Shown here piece after piece: positions 11,656-23,061 of a stretch of 64,000 nt of DNA. The stretch's first letter is position 1, and the number at the start of each line of letters is the position of its first letter. The stretch is taken from positions 14,803,001-14,867,000 of the forward strand of contig CM065804.1 in the NCBI GenBank assembly GCA_033398695.1. The letters run 5' to 3'. Under the pieces are notes generated by a model that did not search any database, had not been told where the DNA came from, and saw only the letters and a list, made by a program, of their open reading frames with translations. This DNA comes from Orobanche coerulescens. Lineage: Eukaryota > Streptophyta > Magnoliopsida > Lamiales > Orobanchaceae. Made by a program: the position numbers and the translations under genes.

Positions 11656-11995
11656 TCGCTCTGATGTTAGAGACATGCGGTGAGGTGGCTCTACTGGCAA
11701 TCGCTTGAATTAGACGAGTGACTCTTCACTTTATGGAACAGACGATCATCTTCTCGAGCCAACTTTGTTTTTGAATTTGGATGACCTACTCGATCGCTGA
11801 AATGAGCGGGAAGTGAACGATGACTTGAAACATCACTGGGGCACGTGTCGCGAGGTTCATCAGACTTATCCTTTGGCGTGCCCTCTAAACGACGCACACG
11901 CGGGATTCAAGGGCGGCATTAAATGCAGACTTTCCGACCTTTGCGCTTCGGCTCTTGAAACTTTGTTTATTTGCCCAGAAGACCCTGCTCTCGCC

Positions 11996-12002
11996 TATAA
12001 AA
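11996..12002 (+). promoter_or_regulatory. TATA box of the antisense gene in C
   Basis: TATAAAA lies in a CGCCTATAAAAGGGG context about 155 bp before the ATG at 12157. It is a good plant core promoter on the strand opposite to the element's own transcription. Confidence 0.65.
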
Positions 12003-12156
12003 GGGGTTAGGGTTTCTGGTTTATAACCTATTTTCATTTTGCCTGAGAAGAAAACAACGCCGGATTCCTCTGAAGATTTGAGTTGCCGAGCGTCGTTCGA
12101 CTAGACTTTTTAGGTAAGAAAAAATCCTTTTCTCTTCTTCCTTTATTTTTCTGAAG

Positions 12157-14854
12157 ATGTCTGGAGGACAACCATCGGTGTACGAGATGGGTAGCACCTC
12201 CGTCGCCTGGACTTCGACCGCTCGGGATGAAATCCCCGCGCAGTTCCATATGGAGACGACCGTCGAGGCTATTCGCGCCGGGATTGAACCCGCAGAAGTT
12301 GAAGAACTTTATAATGAGGCTGATACGGCCAGGTCGGCGGAGGCAGAGCGAAAGCGCTTGCTGGACAAAGAGGAGGCGGCAGTGAAGGCATACTGGGAGC
12401 AAAACAGTGCGTTCGGCAAAGCCTTTTCAGACTTTGCCGAACTTATGGAGAAACTAGCTGGCCCGAAACCCAAGTTTGACTTCCGCGAGTACTCGATCAC
12501 CCATCCCCATGAACCCAAAAGGCGAATGCTGTTTCGGGCCACGTTCCGCTCCCCGTGGTCCCTTGTCCAGATTAAAAGTTCGGCGACCAGGAAGGATTTG
12601 GTTCGTTGGAGGGTGAAGTTCCATATCCCCTCTGACGTTTCCCTCTATGTGCCCGCCGAGAATGAACGTGCCGACCAACCTCCTGAGGGCATGGTCACCG
12701 TTACTCAGGCGATCATGGAGGCTAGACTGCGGTTCCTACTGCCGGTTTCCGTATCATACTTGCTGATTGCCTGGAATGTGGCTTTGCTTCAATTGACGCC
12801 GAACGCCGGGCTGCAGATCGTCAGCACTCTTACCTTGTTCGGCGGTCACCGGCTGTACCATCTTCCTTTGCCGCTGGAGATGAACTCTCTCTTCAAGCTG
12901 ACGGCTCAGAAGGGTTCTGTTAGCGGCTACCAGATTCAAGGTCGGTCGGGCTGGGTGATTCTTGGGGTACCGAACAAGGTCCGGGGCGATCTGACGAAGT
13001 GGTTTTGGGTCGGCGGTGCGTGGAAATCGGCCGCGAGTGACAATCCCACCGACGATTTGGATATCCCTACCGGCTTCCGGGAGAGACTCTCCCTTTGTTC
13101 GGATAAATTCTGAACTGATCTAATTTGTCCTTCTTCTTGCAGGCGTCTTTGTTCCGACGGCAGGCGAGCTAGCCTTTGATTTTGCGATCGTTTGGGAGCG
13201 GATACGTAGTCTTCCAGATTATTATATCGACGCTCGCCAGATCAATAATGAAACTTGCTGGTTGGCCGCTCGGATCTTTCGTTTTCCTCACCACTTAAGG
13301 GTTCCAGGTATGAATTTTCTCGATTTTCCTTTGCTTGACGATCGTCTTGATTAAGGAAGGTGACTAACTTTTGTCGATCGCTTTCTTTGCAGAAATCTAC
13401 TTACCTCGCTTTCTAGAGCCCCCGGAAGAGGTTGCAATGTCGAACCCCAGGATTACGAGTCGCCTGTGCCAAGGGAAGAAAACAAGCCGAGTTCCTGCGG
13501 TGCCAATCCGACCTATCCCGAAGGCAAGGCCTGTCGTGGAGCCGGTCGCCAGTGAACAAGAGCCTCGGGAGGAGGGAGGACTCCAGCTCAATCGTAAGAG
13601 GCGGAGGGTGGAGGAGCCCTCGGACTCTGCTACTACTGATGCGCCTACCGTGGCGCCGCCGATCTTCGCGCCTCCACTTTCTGCGATTCCAATGGTGGAG
13701 GGGTCCACGCCCTCATCGAGCTTCCTGGAGGCCACGGCGGTTGCCCGCGCTGAGACTCCTCGTGGGAGGCCATTTTTTGGCCGCGACTCGGAGAAGGTCG
13801 CAAGGTGAGATTGGTTTATTTGCTCGGTTATGATATTTCCTTGTTGGAAATATACTAACTCTTTTGTTCTTGGTGCAGGGTCCGTCGCTCCGACCCGAAC
13901 TGCTCGTCGATGGTGTTGGATTTCTTATCGAGCAATGCCCCTCGCGAGGCCTGCGATGTCCCTCATTACGTCACTCGGGCTGTCGCTTCCCCACCGAAGG
14001 CCTGGACGACCGACTTGGACGCGATCACGCGCCGGCGATACGCTGATGCGATGCAGGCTACTTTCGCTCTAGCTCTTCATACGGCGACGATGGCTGCTCA
14101 GGTCGTGAAGGACTATGAGGGGCGGCCCTCCACTGCTCGTCTTCAGATGGCCCTCGAGGCTGCTCGAAAACCAAATGCCGAGCTCACCGACAGGTTCGTG
14201 GCGATGGAGAAGAGCTCCGTGGAGGTGGCTAAGAGGGCGAGCCAGGACCTTGACCGGGCCCAGGCGGCGAATGACCGGATGCGGGATCAAATGACAGACG
14301 CCCGTCAGTTGCACGCGGCAGCTCAGAAGGAGGTCGCCGAGCTGAAGGTGACCGTCGACTGGCTGACCAGGGAGCTGGCGTCATCTAAAGAAGAGGTGGC
14401 CGCCAAGGATACCGAGCTCCAGGGCACGAAACAAATGGTTGTGGGGCTGAGGGGAAAGCTACAGGCGACCGAGGTCGATCCCTTCTTCAACATGGAGTAT
14501 GTTAGTGAATTTGCCTATTATATGGCTTATGCTGACGCAATTTGCGCCGCTAAGAAGGGAGGGCTCGAGGTCGGCCCTTTGGCTGATAACTTCAAAGCCT
14601 ATGAGCTTGAGCACCCTTTGCAGCCAGCCTTCTTCGTGCCGATCCTTGACCTCTCCTCGGATCATGGGGTCGATTTGAGTTGGTATCCGTCGCTGGATAA
14701 CCATGTTCACACGGATGCCCCGGAGGACGAGGTGCAGTGCCTGATGCCGGCGAGGGAGCGAACGCCGATCCTGCGGCCGGGGGCGATGGCTCGGCAGGGT
14801 CACCTTGAGCTGGCTTTCTCTTTTTGTTTTTCTTTTTTACTTGTAATTTTCTAA
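12157..14854 (+). CDS. Antisense accessory protein of Tat element C (PF04195-like, four exons)
   Basis: The proposed exons are 12157-13096, 13143-13307, 13393-13804 and 13879-14854. Each junction keeps the frame and the summed length is a multiple of three, giving about 830 residues. The exon 2/3 and 3/4 introns have good GTATGA and GTGAGA donors with TTTGCAG and GTGCAG acceptors; the first donor (TTT|GTTCGG) is weak. The N-terminal third contains a LTPNA segment and surrounding pattern like the plant 'putative gypsy type transposon' domain (PF04195). The third exon is low-complexity, Pro-rich and basic (RKRRR). The fourth has a long predicted coiled coil at about 14110-14460. Tat elements are known to carry extra ORFs of unknown function, often antisense. 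The frame is intact, unlike the gag of the same element. Confidence 0.78.
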
Positions 14855-15360
14855 GCTTCCCTTTTTTTATATTTTGCCCTCGGGCGACTGTATCAGTACT
14901 TCAAATCAAATAAATAGAGTTTTTATATCCGATTTCTTGTTTGTATGATCGTCTTTCCGAAACTTTTGCACTTTACCTCATAAAAAGGTGTTTGAGGAAC
15001 GATCGTCGTACATACAGATCCAAATGAATTGATATACTTAAACTCATACTGGTAATTTTCAGAACAAATTCGATCGTTGTATGCATATCTGAACAAAGCC
15101 GATCGCCGTATGTATATTTGAACAAAGCCGATCGTCGTATGCATATCTCCGCTCTCCCCCTTGTTTTTGTTTACTTAGTGAAAGTAAGGGAACGAAAATA
15201 AATTGATTAGCGAGCGATACTTGGTTTAGTTCTTGCGATCTTCAATTTTTGCAGATTCCTCGAGGAAGGCCGACCATCTCGGCCTAGAGGAATTGTGCAC
15301 AGTCGTGGAGTTCGATGGAACCGACCTCCGCGACCATGTCTTGTGCGCGAGCAACATTCC
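14855..15360 (+). other. 3' flank of the antisense gene, with 29-bp tandem repeats
   Basis: Non-coding. It includes three tandem copies of a roughly 29-bp unit (GAACAAAGCCGATCG followed by YCGTATGCATAT) at 15061-15148, with a related piece near 14998. A further short open frame here has no family resemblance. Confidence 0.6.
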
Positions 15361-15672
15361 GTCTGATGGTCTACTTCTCGCGACTCACTTAATTATAAGG
15401 GTCCTCCGTAGGCTACGTTTTGCCCCGCAATGTAGCGATGGGGCAGACGATCTCAGCCTGGAGGAGTCCTTGCATGGGGCGCCGTCGGATTAATTGACTC
15501 CGCGATCGTGGCTTGTTATCACGTTTTTGCCTGGGACCGACATGTTAGATGACGGGCCTTCGAGGGCATACGTTGTGACAGGGGGAGGGACGCGTCGCAT
15601 TGTCCGGGTCCACCACGTTAGATGGTGGACCTTTGAGGGAGGGCGAGCGTGTCCACAGATCTGTTTTGGAGG

Positions 15673-15680
15673 GTCCTTCA
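15673..15680 (+). repeat. hAT target-site duplication, left copy
   Basis: GTCCTTCA here and GTCCTTCG at 16334-16341 match in seven of eight bases. The uninterrupted sister sequence in B (complement near 47843-47852) has one copy. Confidence 0.88.
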
Positions 15681-16333
15681 TAGGGATGGCAGGAAAGCCC
15701 AAAGCCGTGGGGCCCACCCAAACCCGAATCCAAGTCAACGGGTGAAACCCGAGTTGACTGGGTTTGGGTTTGGTTTTGGGCGACACCCGATATTATGGGT
15801 GCGGGTTTGGGATCACTCAAACCCACACCCGAAACTCAGACACCCGTCCAATTATATGTTAAATTACCTAATTACCCTATGTATATATAAGTGTAAATTA
15901 GGATTTTCACTTTTCACCCATTCCTTTCCTACACATCTCACGACTCACTCTGCCTGTGTTAATTGTATGTTATTGTAATTTAATTTCTTGATAGTCTATG
16001 TTGAAGACTATGTTAAACTATGTTATTATTGTATTGTCATTTGTAAACTATTTTATTATTCTACTGACATTTGCAAACTATGTTAAATTATGCTACATTT
16101 TGCATTTTATCAAATTTGAATTTGGATGAGCATCAAACTTGAATTTTGATTCTGCCTAATCAAGCTGCGGGTTTGGGTTTGGGTGAAAAAACCCGAACCC
16201 AATGGGTGTGGGTGCGGGTTTTATTTTGCCACCCAAACAGCCTTTGGGTTTGGGTTTGGGTTCGGGTGGTGATTTCGGGTGTGGGTTTGGGGAGTATGAA
16301 ACCCGCACCCGACCCGACCCGTTGCCATCCCTA
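15681..16333. mobile_element. Non-autonomous hAT-superfamily DNA transposon (653 bp)
   Basis: Terminal inverted repeats TAGGGATGGCA at both ends and an 8-bp duplication fit the hAT superfamily. Subterminal regions are packed with GGGTTTGGG and ACCCGAACCC-like repeats in both orientations, a typical hAT arrangement. The middle is AT-rich, and no transposase frame exists. The empty site in element B proves the boundaries. Confidence 0.9.
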
Positions 16334-16603
16334 GTCCTTCGGCTATGCCCGCCTTGTATTTAAACAAAGGGGCGAGCGATCTCTGCCCAAAGGAACCTTG
16401 CATGGACGGGCTGTCGGTTCCATCGACCTCCAGAACCATGGCTGCACTTTTCTACCTCGTATCTTCATGTTAGATGGCAATCCTCGATGGTATACATTTT
16501 GCTGGGGGAGGCGATCGCTTGTCTAGGTCCATCATGTTAGATGACGAACTTTTAGAGGGCGAGCGAGTCATCCTCTTTTTGGAGGCGTTGCTAAGGCAGT
16601 AGC

Positions 16604-18135
16604 GTTTCGTTTGACATGGTGGAAACCGGGGAAAGACCTCTGAAGCTTCCAACTCTTGATAGAGGCATATAGATCCGACAGCCGAGGTTGATCGGGGGGA
16701 CCGACTCGTATGAGTCCTCCGGATCATCACGCTCAATCCTGGCGACCGGATTGGGAGGTTAATGGTTATCGTTCGGTCGCCGATCGTGGCCCCCGTTCCT
16801 TTCCGCTTGGGGCTCCGGCTTGGTTACTAAATTGTCCAGCTTGCCTTCCCCGAACAATATCCAGAGTTGTCTGAGGAGGTCGCGGCATTGGCTGGTGTTG
16901 TGGCCGGGATTTTTGTGGTAGGCACAAAATTTATTGCGGTCCAGAGGACCGTTGTCCCCTATCGCCCTTGGGTTGCTTAGCCATTCGCGCCCCTTGATGG
17001 TGTTGAAAATACGGGTCGAAGATAGATTGAGGTTGTGGAAGAGACGGTCTTCCACATCCTCGAAGGCCTTGAAATCACCGGTGAGGACTACTTCATCCAC
17101 CCGGTCGATGTAATCTACATCGGACTCGTCTTTCCCCTGCCTGATCTTCATCATGCGGTGGGGACCTTCTAGTCGAGTGACCTTGGTGGTGAAGTACGAC
17201 GCGAAGCCGCTCGCCAGTTTTTCAAAAGAATTGATGGAGCGCGGTGGCAATGAGATGTACCACCTATGAGCAAGATTGCCCAATGTTAATGGGAACATTC
17301 GGCATCTCGTTGCGTCTGACACCCCTCATCCGGTCATGTAGATACGGTACTTTCTTAAGTGAGTCTCGGGGTCCGATCTCCCCTCATACAGAGGTGTTTG
17401 AGGAGGAGCGATCTTTGGTTGCATGGGGGCAAGCTCGATCTGGACCGCGAGCGGCTCACTTGGTCCGGCGTCCTTTCTATTGGCGTCTACCCCAGTTTCT
17501 AGGAACGCTTTCATATCGTCGAGCTGGCGTTGCATTGCGGCCATCGCCGTAGCCTGGCTGCTAGCGGTTTGTCTCTCAGAGCGGGAGCCGAGGCGATCAT
17601 GTATTGATCTCCTGGATCCGCGGTAGGTGATGAGGTCTTTGCCGCCGAGCTCGATTTTTCGGTGAGGGGGAGCCAGATGGCTGACCTGTTTTTTGGGAGT
17701 CGGGTATGCCGAACTCCTGGTGACGGATTCGGACTCCGACGTCTCATAGATGGGGCCACAATGCCCTGGTCGCCATGAAGGATCACTTCCTAGGCGGTTG
17801 AAGACGGAACTAGCCTGCCTCGCGAGTGCCTTTTCTCGTGAATAGGGGCTTTCTGATGATTTTTCAACATACAATCCCTTGAGCTTTCGTTTCCCTGCGC
17901 GGCGGATGGCTGATGGGGTAATAGTGGGCGCGCCGCATGCTCTCCGTCGCTCCCTTAGGATGGCCATGGCCTCCTCGATCTGTTCCGCAGTTTGGAATTG
18001 ATCGAGTGAGAGGCTGGGGACTTCCCTCGGGGGCAGGAGTGAGAGTCTGGCGTCGCCGCGGTTGCCTTCTGTCGTAGGTTGGGACTCGATTTGGTCCGGA
18101 ATAATACGTCCATCGGATCGTAGAGTGGCTCTCTT
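16604..18135 (-). pseudogene. gag: Element C gag (partial, broken)
   Basis: Read on the minus strand it matches B gag from its N-terminus through the CX2HX4HX4C knuckle (FCAYHKNPGHNTSQC at about 16905-16950). A TGA near 17323 interrupts it. Relative to B, about 280 bp are missing near 17071-17083, between two similar TCACCGGTGA-like sequences. The gag ends abruptly in the segment that precedes protease in B and joins the 3' block. The remaining matrix/capsid and knuckle could not form a normal gag. Confidence 0.87.
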
Positions 18136-18258
18136 CGAGGTTGTGGCAGACGTTATTATCTTGAGGTTTTTTTGAAGAATAGTGAGTGTTTCTTCAAGTA
18201 TATGTTTCAGAGAACAGTGAGTGTTCTTCGAAACGGTCAGGGAAAAAATAAGGGTTAA

Positions 18259-18281
18259 CCCCTTCCTCTAGCGCTAATTAT
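18259..18281 (-). other. Element C primer-binding site region
   Basis: Minus strand, just after the 5' LTR, reads TAGCGCTAGAGGAAGGGG. This resembles a TGGCGCT-type tRNA-complement PBS with one change. The tRNA is not identified. Confidence 0.5.
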
Positions 18282-19204
18282 TGTTACCCAAAATATTATT
18301 CGAAATGATTTGCTGGATATGGCTACGGGTGAGTAACAAACAAAATGCAAAAGCACATCCGACGGAATGAAAATAACACAAGATTTACCGGGGTTGTTAG
18401 TCCCGGGCTTGAATGCTCTCGCGAGATATTATTAATAGAAATACTGCTTTGGAGTACAAATATTAATGTTAGAGTACAATTACAATGAGTGTAATGACCC
18501 TAGTTATCTAGATCTTAAGTGCTGATGATTGCCGGAAGAACCAGAGTTAAAGCTCTGTGAGTTCCTGTTACAAATATGAAGTGTTCTCTGTATTGTTCAC
18601 TGTGGAATTCTGTGTCGGATTCAACTGTCGGAGGTCTCCTATTTATAGAAGAGGAGGTTGTTGGGATGTCTTAATCCCAAACGGGCGATCGCCTTTCCTG
18701 CATTAAATTAAACGGGCAATCATCTCAGCACGTGGGTCGGTTTCCTTAAAGCCCGCAACTGCTACTGGCAGCCAAATGTGCGAACTAATGAGAAGACAAC
18801 ACGTGCCTCACGTCGCAGTCTTGGGAGGTCCCACCTAGGACCTTTCGGCGGGTCTGTCGGTAGGTGAGAGGTTGTCCTTGTCACCCACAATGGTGATGGG
18901 CTCAAAAAGCCATTTCCTGCGGCGCCATTTGCTGGTCTGCACGTGGGCCTTCATCCCGAGATTCGGTCTTCGTAGACTTGACGGATGTTTGGCTTTTCAC
19001 GTGGCATAAGGCGGTTGTCCTTGGTCGGGCACTAGGGTCGATCGCTAGGTGCCAAGAGACGATCGACCTGGACGTCGATCGATCGCTACTTGATCTTGGT
19101 CTGGAATCTTCACTTGGTAAGTCTCCCTTGGTTTATTTGATGCTGACTTTGGTCGATCGACCCTTGTGCCGATCGCCACTGAGGCGTATTATCGCCGCAC
19201 AACA
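18282..19204 (-). repeat. Element C right LTR (5' LTR in element sense, 923 bp)
   Basis: Starts TGTTACCC and ends CACAACA. It is nearly identical to 10723-11642, with small indels. The minus-strand TATAAATA box is at 18640-18647. Confidence 0.92.
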
Positions 19205-20454
19205 GTGTTCTTTTGGGTCCGAATGTTGTTCGGTCTAAAAAATGCTGGGGCGACCTACCAATGCCTAGTCAACGGGATGTTTGCCGATCAAATCAGCAAA
19301 ACCATGAAGGTTTACATTGATGACATTGTGGTCAAGAGTCTCAAAAAGGAAAATCACCTCAAAGACCTTGCCGAGACATTCGCCATCCTCGAGAGGTTCA
19401 GCATGAATCTGAACCCCAAGAAATGCAACTTCGGAGTAAGCTCTGGAAAATTCCTGGGGCACATCATGAGCCAAAGGGGGATCGAAGCGAACCCCACAAA
19501 GATCAAGGCGATCCTCGACATGCAAGAACCACGGAATGTCAAGCAGGTGCAATGCCTCACGAGGTGTTTGGCAGCCCTTAATCGTTTCATTTCGCGGCTC
19601 GGAGACAAAAGCAAGCCTTTCTTCGCCACCATAAAGGATAAAAAATTTGCGTGGATGAAAGATAGTCAAATGGCGTTCGCCAAAATCAAGGAGTATCTTT
19701 CCAACCCCCAAATTGTGGCAAAACCGATCCCCGGCGAGAAGCTGTTCCTTTACCTGGATGCCTCGGAGGTCGCGCTGAGCGTGGTATTAGTGCGAGCAGA
19801 GGGACAAACCCACTTGCCGATCTACTTCGTTAGTCAAGCGCTACACGACGCAGAGACACGTTACACGCCTCTGGAGAAGCTCGCCTACGCACTTGTCATG
19901 AGTGTTCGCAAGCTGAGAGCCTATTTCTTTGAACACCAAGTGGAGGTTCCGACGACTCTCCCTCTAAGGCAAGTTCTGTACTGACCAGACACCAACGGGC
20001 GACTCCTCAAGTGGTCACTGGAGATCGCCCAATACGGTGTCACGTATGCTCCTCGCACGGCGATCAAGGTCCAAGCGCTGGCGGATTTTGTGGTGGAACT
20101 AACTTTCACGCCTAGCCCGACCCAAGTCAGCCATCTCGCCTGGAAACTGTTCGTAGATGGCTCGTCGACCAGCTCGCGAGCAGGAGCAGGGATTGTCCTC
20201 ATCAGCCCCGACGACCAGATTTTTACAAATGTTGTGCGTTTCGATTTCCGAGCAACCAACAATGAAGCCGAGTATGAAGCCTTAGTAGGCGGGCTCGATC
20301 TATCGCTCGCCATGGGCGTTCGTCGCCTTCACATCTTCATGGACTCCCTCTTGGTCGTGAACCAAGTCAAGGGAGAATATGAGGCGCTCTGCGAACAGAT
20401 GATCAAATATCAAGAGTTGGTCTCCGAAATGTGCACAAATTTTGAAGAAGTACT
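19205..20454 (+). pseudogene. pol: Element B RT C-terminal part, RNase H and second (archaeal-type) RNase H
   Basis: Continues B RT after C. The LFGLKNAGATYQ motif comes first, then YIDD at 19313-19324, the RT thumb, and the gypsy-type RNase H (LYLDAS near 19755). A TGA at 19982-19984 interrupts the frame. After a linker, a second RNase H is seen at about 20140-20454 with FVDGSS, NNEAEYEAL and DSLLVVNQ motifs. A dual RNase H is the hallmark of the Tat lineage. The domain is cut by D at 20454 and resumes at 29021. Confidence 0.92.
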
Positions 20455-21154
20455 TGTAATATCCGCAATTTTCGATTTCCGGTAATTTCTTTTTTCGGCG
20501 GAAGTCTGTTTTGACGACTCGCTCATGTCCGTTTCGTCATTCTGAGAATGATTAATTCTACACTTTTTGACATCCGAGTCCGTTTCGGTGTCGTTTCGTT
20601 GAGATCTGTGCTTTTTAGCGACTTTTCCGCACTTGAGTTCGATTCTTGCGAATCTCGTCCGAAACTGTTGTTTCGAGTTTCCCGCAAGTCCGTTTAACGT
20701 TGTTATACGTGTTGTGAGCTTCGGTTTGATTATTCGTTGTCGTATGGTGATTTTCGGGCAGTTGGGCCATTTTCGTAATTTCCCAAAGTTTGGGGTAATT
20801 ACCTTCCGTTGTCGAATTTCGAGCCTTCGGGTGGTCGGAATCGTGTGTTCTACCAGCTCTTAGATTCGTCTTTGTGAGTACTTCGTAACCGTATCTTCGG
20901 TTCGTATTCAGGTTCGGGTTTCGGTGTCGTTTTGTTGAATTCAGGATTACTAAACGACTTTTCTATGTATGAGTTCGTCTTTGTTAGATCATCATTAATT
21001 TTTGGTAACTCCAAAAATTATAAATCTTTGCAATATTATAGAACATCGAGTTAGCTTTCCAATGGTTCAAACGGTGAGTCAATCGGAGTCCGGACGAGAG
21101 AGTTATGGTCGTTTTAGTGGAAGACTCACAATGCCGGGCACTGGCCCAGAGCCT

Positions 21155-21246
21155 TTCGGCCGATAGGGGGGGCCGATAGACTCTACTGCCGGCACTTTGT
21201 ATAGGGTATCGGTTGGGCCTATCGGCCGATAGGCCGGCCGATAGGT
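21155..21246 (+). repeat. Promoter-proximal palindrome array in D 5' LTR (CGGCCGATAGG)
   Basis: CCTATCGGCCGATAGG at 21218-21233 is a perfect 16-bp palindrome followed at once by another CCGGCCGATAGG. Two more CGGCCGATAG and GGCCGATAG copies lie at 21158-21180. The same array in the 3' LTR is at 26775-26866. Confidence 0.8.
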
Positions 21247-21261
21247 CCTGCTGTGTTACAC

Positions 21262-21268
21262 TATAAAC
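21262..21268 (+). promoter_or_regulatory. Putative TATA box of D 5' LTR
   Basis: TATAAAC follows the palindrome array by about 15 bp. It is conserved at 26882-26888 in the 3' LTR. Confidence 0.6.
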
Positions 21269-21903
21269 GTGTTGTTTTGAGCGTGAAACTCATTTTCTTC
21301 CCCATTTTTCCACTGTGTCGCGAGAGAGAAGTATAGAGGGGGAGAGTTCTTCATCCGGGGATCGATTTTCATCATTTCTTTTCGGTTGTGAGGCTCGGAT
21401 AATCAATCTAACGCGTGTTCTACGGATCTTAACACTTGAATCACTCAAGGTAATCTTCTAAGAACCCATTTTTGGGAGATTTTGGGGATTTTGGGTATTT
21501 TGGTTGTTTTCGTCCGATTAATCCGATTTAACTTGGTATTATGATAGATTGATGATTATTGAGATGTATTACATCTTTTCCCTTGTTATTCCATTGTTGG
21601 ATCGTATCGATTCGTTGTTTTCGTCGAGTTCTTGATCGACGCCTTGAAGGTGTCCGATATAATGTCATAGAGAGGATTCGAGCGTTCTACGATTATTCTT
21701 CCTCGTTCGTTCGTTAATTTATTGATGGTATGATGTTAGGGTCAGATTTCTCGCAAAGAATTCGAGTCGGAACCCTTCCGTTCGTCATTTTCTTCAAGCT
21801 TTTCGATTGTGGGTGTATTCGTTATCTTCGCCGGAGAATCGTAGGTGTTCGAGGTGTCCCGACTAATCCGTGATTGTGGGAGTGTCCGGCATCGATTATC
21901 GAG

Positions 21904-23061
21904 GCAAGTATCTTGCCCATACATTACGTGTTTTGTGGATATAATGGTTGTTAATCGTCGATACGTGCTAAATAAATATTCATAACCATCTTTTTCAAAA
22001 GTATCGGTAAGTTTTGAAGTTTAGTCCTTTGTTTAAGCTGTACGTGGAGACATGTGGTTATCGATGAATTATGTGAATTTATGTGATATTGGTTGTGCCG
22101 TTCGGTGCTTTTGGAATAGTGTGCTTTCTTGTTGATAGTATTAGTTCTGGGTTATGAGTATATGTTGGATGAACTGGCCATTCTAGTAAAGGACCTCGAC
22201 TATATATACTGTGATTGACCTTCGAGGCTTGTGGTTTGCAACTGTGATTTCGAACGTGTGTGTGTGTTGTTCCTTCCACCCGGAGTGTCCGACGGGATGT
22301 CCGGGGTCGATATTAAGGGTACGGCCACGGAAGTGGACTTGGGTGCGTGTGTGGATGAACTTCCACCCGAGTGTCCGACGGGATGTCCGGGGTCGATACT
22401 AAGGGGTACGGCCGCGAAGTGGTTTCCCACCCGAGTGTCCGACGGATGTCCGGGGTCGATACTAAGGGGTACGGCCGCGGGTTACCAGTTGTGGTTTTCA
22501 TCTTGAGGATGACGTTGATGTTTTCGTTAATTGTGATATTGTCCGGAGTATCACAATGCTTTGTGCTCGGGGTCGAGAGACATTATATTTCGAGTCTTGG
22601 TGCTTGGCTAGAATGGCATAGGAATAATGTGTTATGTGTAATGTGACCTTGTAAGTGAATTGAAGTGGATGATCGGGTCGTGGACCCTGTGTTTTATGAC
22701 CGGAATGGTTGGGTCGTGGACCCCGTGTTTTGTTAAACGGATTTGTATTTTGAAAAAAATGAACTTTGGGGTCATGTGACTTAAATGGCTTTCGAGGAAT
22801 TAAGAACCTTTTTAATTCCTGATGTTTTCAAAACTCCCGAGAATTGGAAATGTTTTCACAATGCTTACTTGCTTCGTTTCTGCTTTCAAGACTTGAACTA
22901 TTTTAACTAAATATATCTCGGGAAGTCTTTCGTTATATTCTCGGAATGTGTTGTGTATGGCTCGTATTTGCACTTTATACTTGCACTAGCGAAACAGTGG
23001 AGTTTTGCTATCCACCGATTAATCGGGGGTGGATATCTCGTATTGTGTCCAGTACATGCAG
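21904..23061 (+). other. Candidate GC-AG leader intron in D 5' LTR
   Basis: The donor-like GAG|GCAAGTA is also half of a GGCAAGTATCTTGCC inverted repeat. The acceptor-like ATGCAG ends at 23061. In the 3' LTR copy the acceptor has become ATGCGG, so the signal is not perfectly kept. Confidence 0.3.
22275..22483 (+). repeat. Three-unit minisatellite in D 5' LTR
   Basis: Three units contain GTGTCCGACGGGATGT and GGTCGATACTAAGGGGTACG. The 3' LTR has the same three units (27895-28105) with fuller G runs, so the 5' copy seems to lack single bases. Confidence 0.85.

Larger units (their letters stand above)
15361..16603 (-). other. Tat 3' untranslated block of C (homologous to 47571-48161 of B)
   Basis: Reverse complement of the region after integrase in B, interrupted by the hAT-type element. 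It contains repeated CATCTAACATG dyads like B. No protein is supported. Confidence 0.85.
10723..19204 (-). mobile_element. Element C: non-autonomous Tat-lineage retrotransposon with antisense gene
   Basis: Two LTRs (10723-11642 and 18282-19204) and GTGTT duplications bound it. Orientation is minus: a PBS-like site is next to the right LTR, and a polypurine tract (minus-strand GGGGGGAAAT) is next to the left LTR. In element order it has 5' LTR, PBS, partial gag, a 3' untranslated block shared with B, a gene on the opposite strand, PPT and 3' LTR. Protease, RT, RNase H and integrase are absent. The gag sequence joins the 3' block near 16604-16612 at an AAAC-AAA microhomology. It must have used another element's enzymes to move. 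A hAT-type insertion lies at 15681-16333. Confidence 0.92.

Noticed and set aside
12157..14854. Captured host gene
   Set aside because: The PF04195-like domain and position between the 3' block and 3' LTR in antisense fit the known extra ORFs of Tat elements, so a host origin of this copy is not needed.
15720..16330. Telomere-like GGGTTT repeats
   Set aside because: They lack the plant TTTAGGG unit and belong to the subterminal repeats of the hAT-type element.
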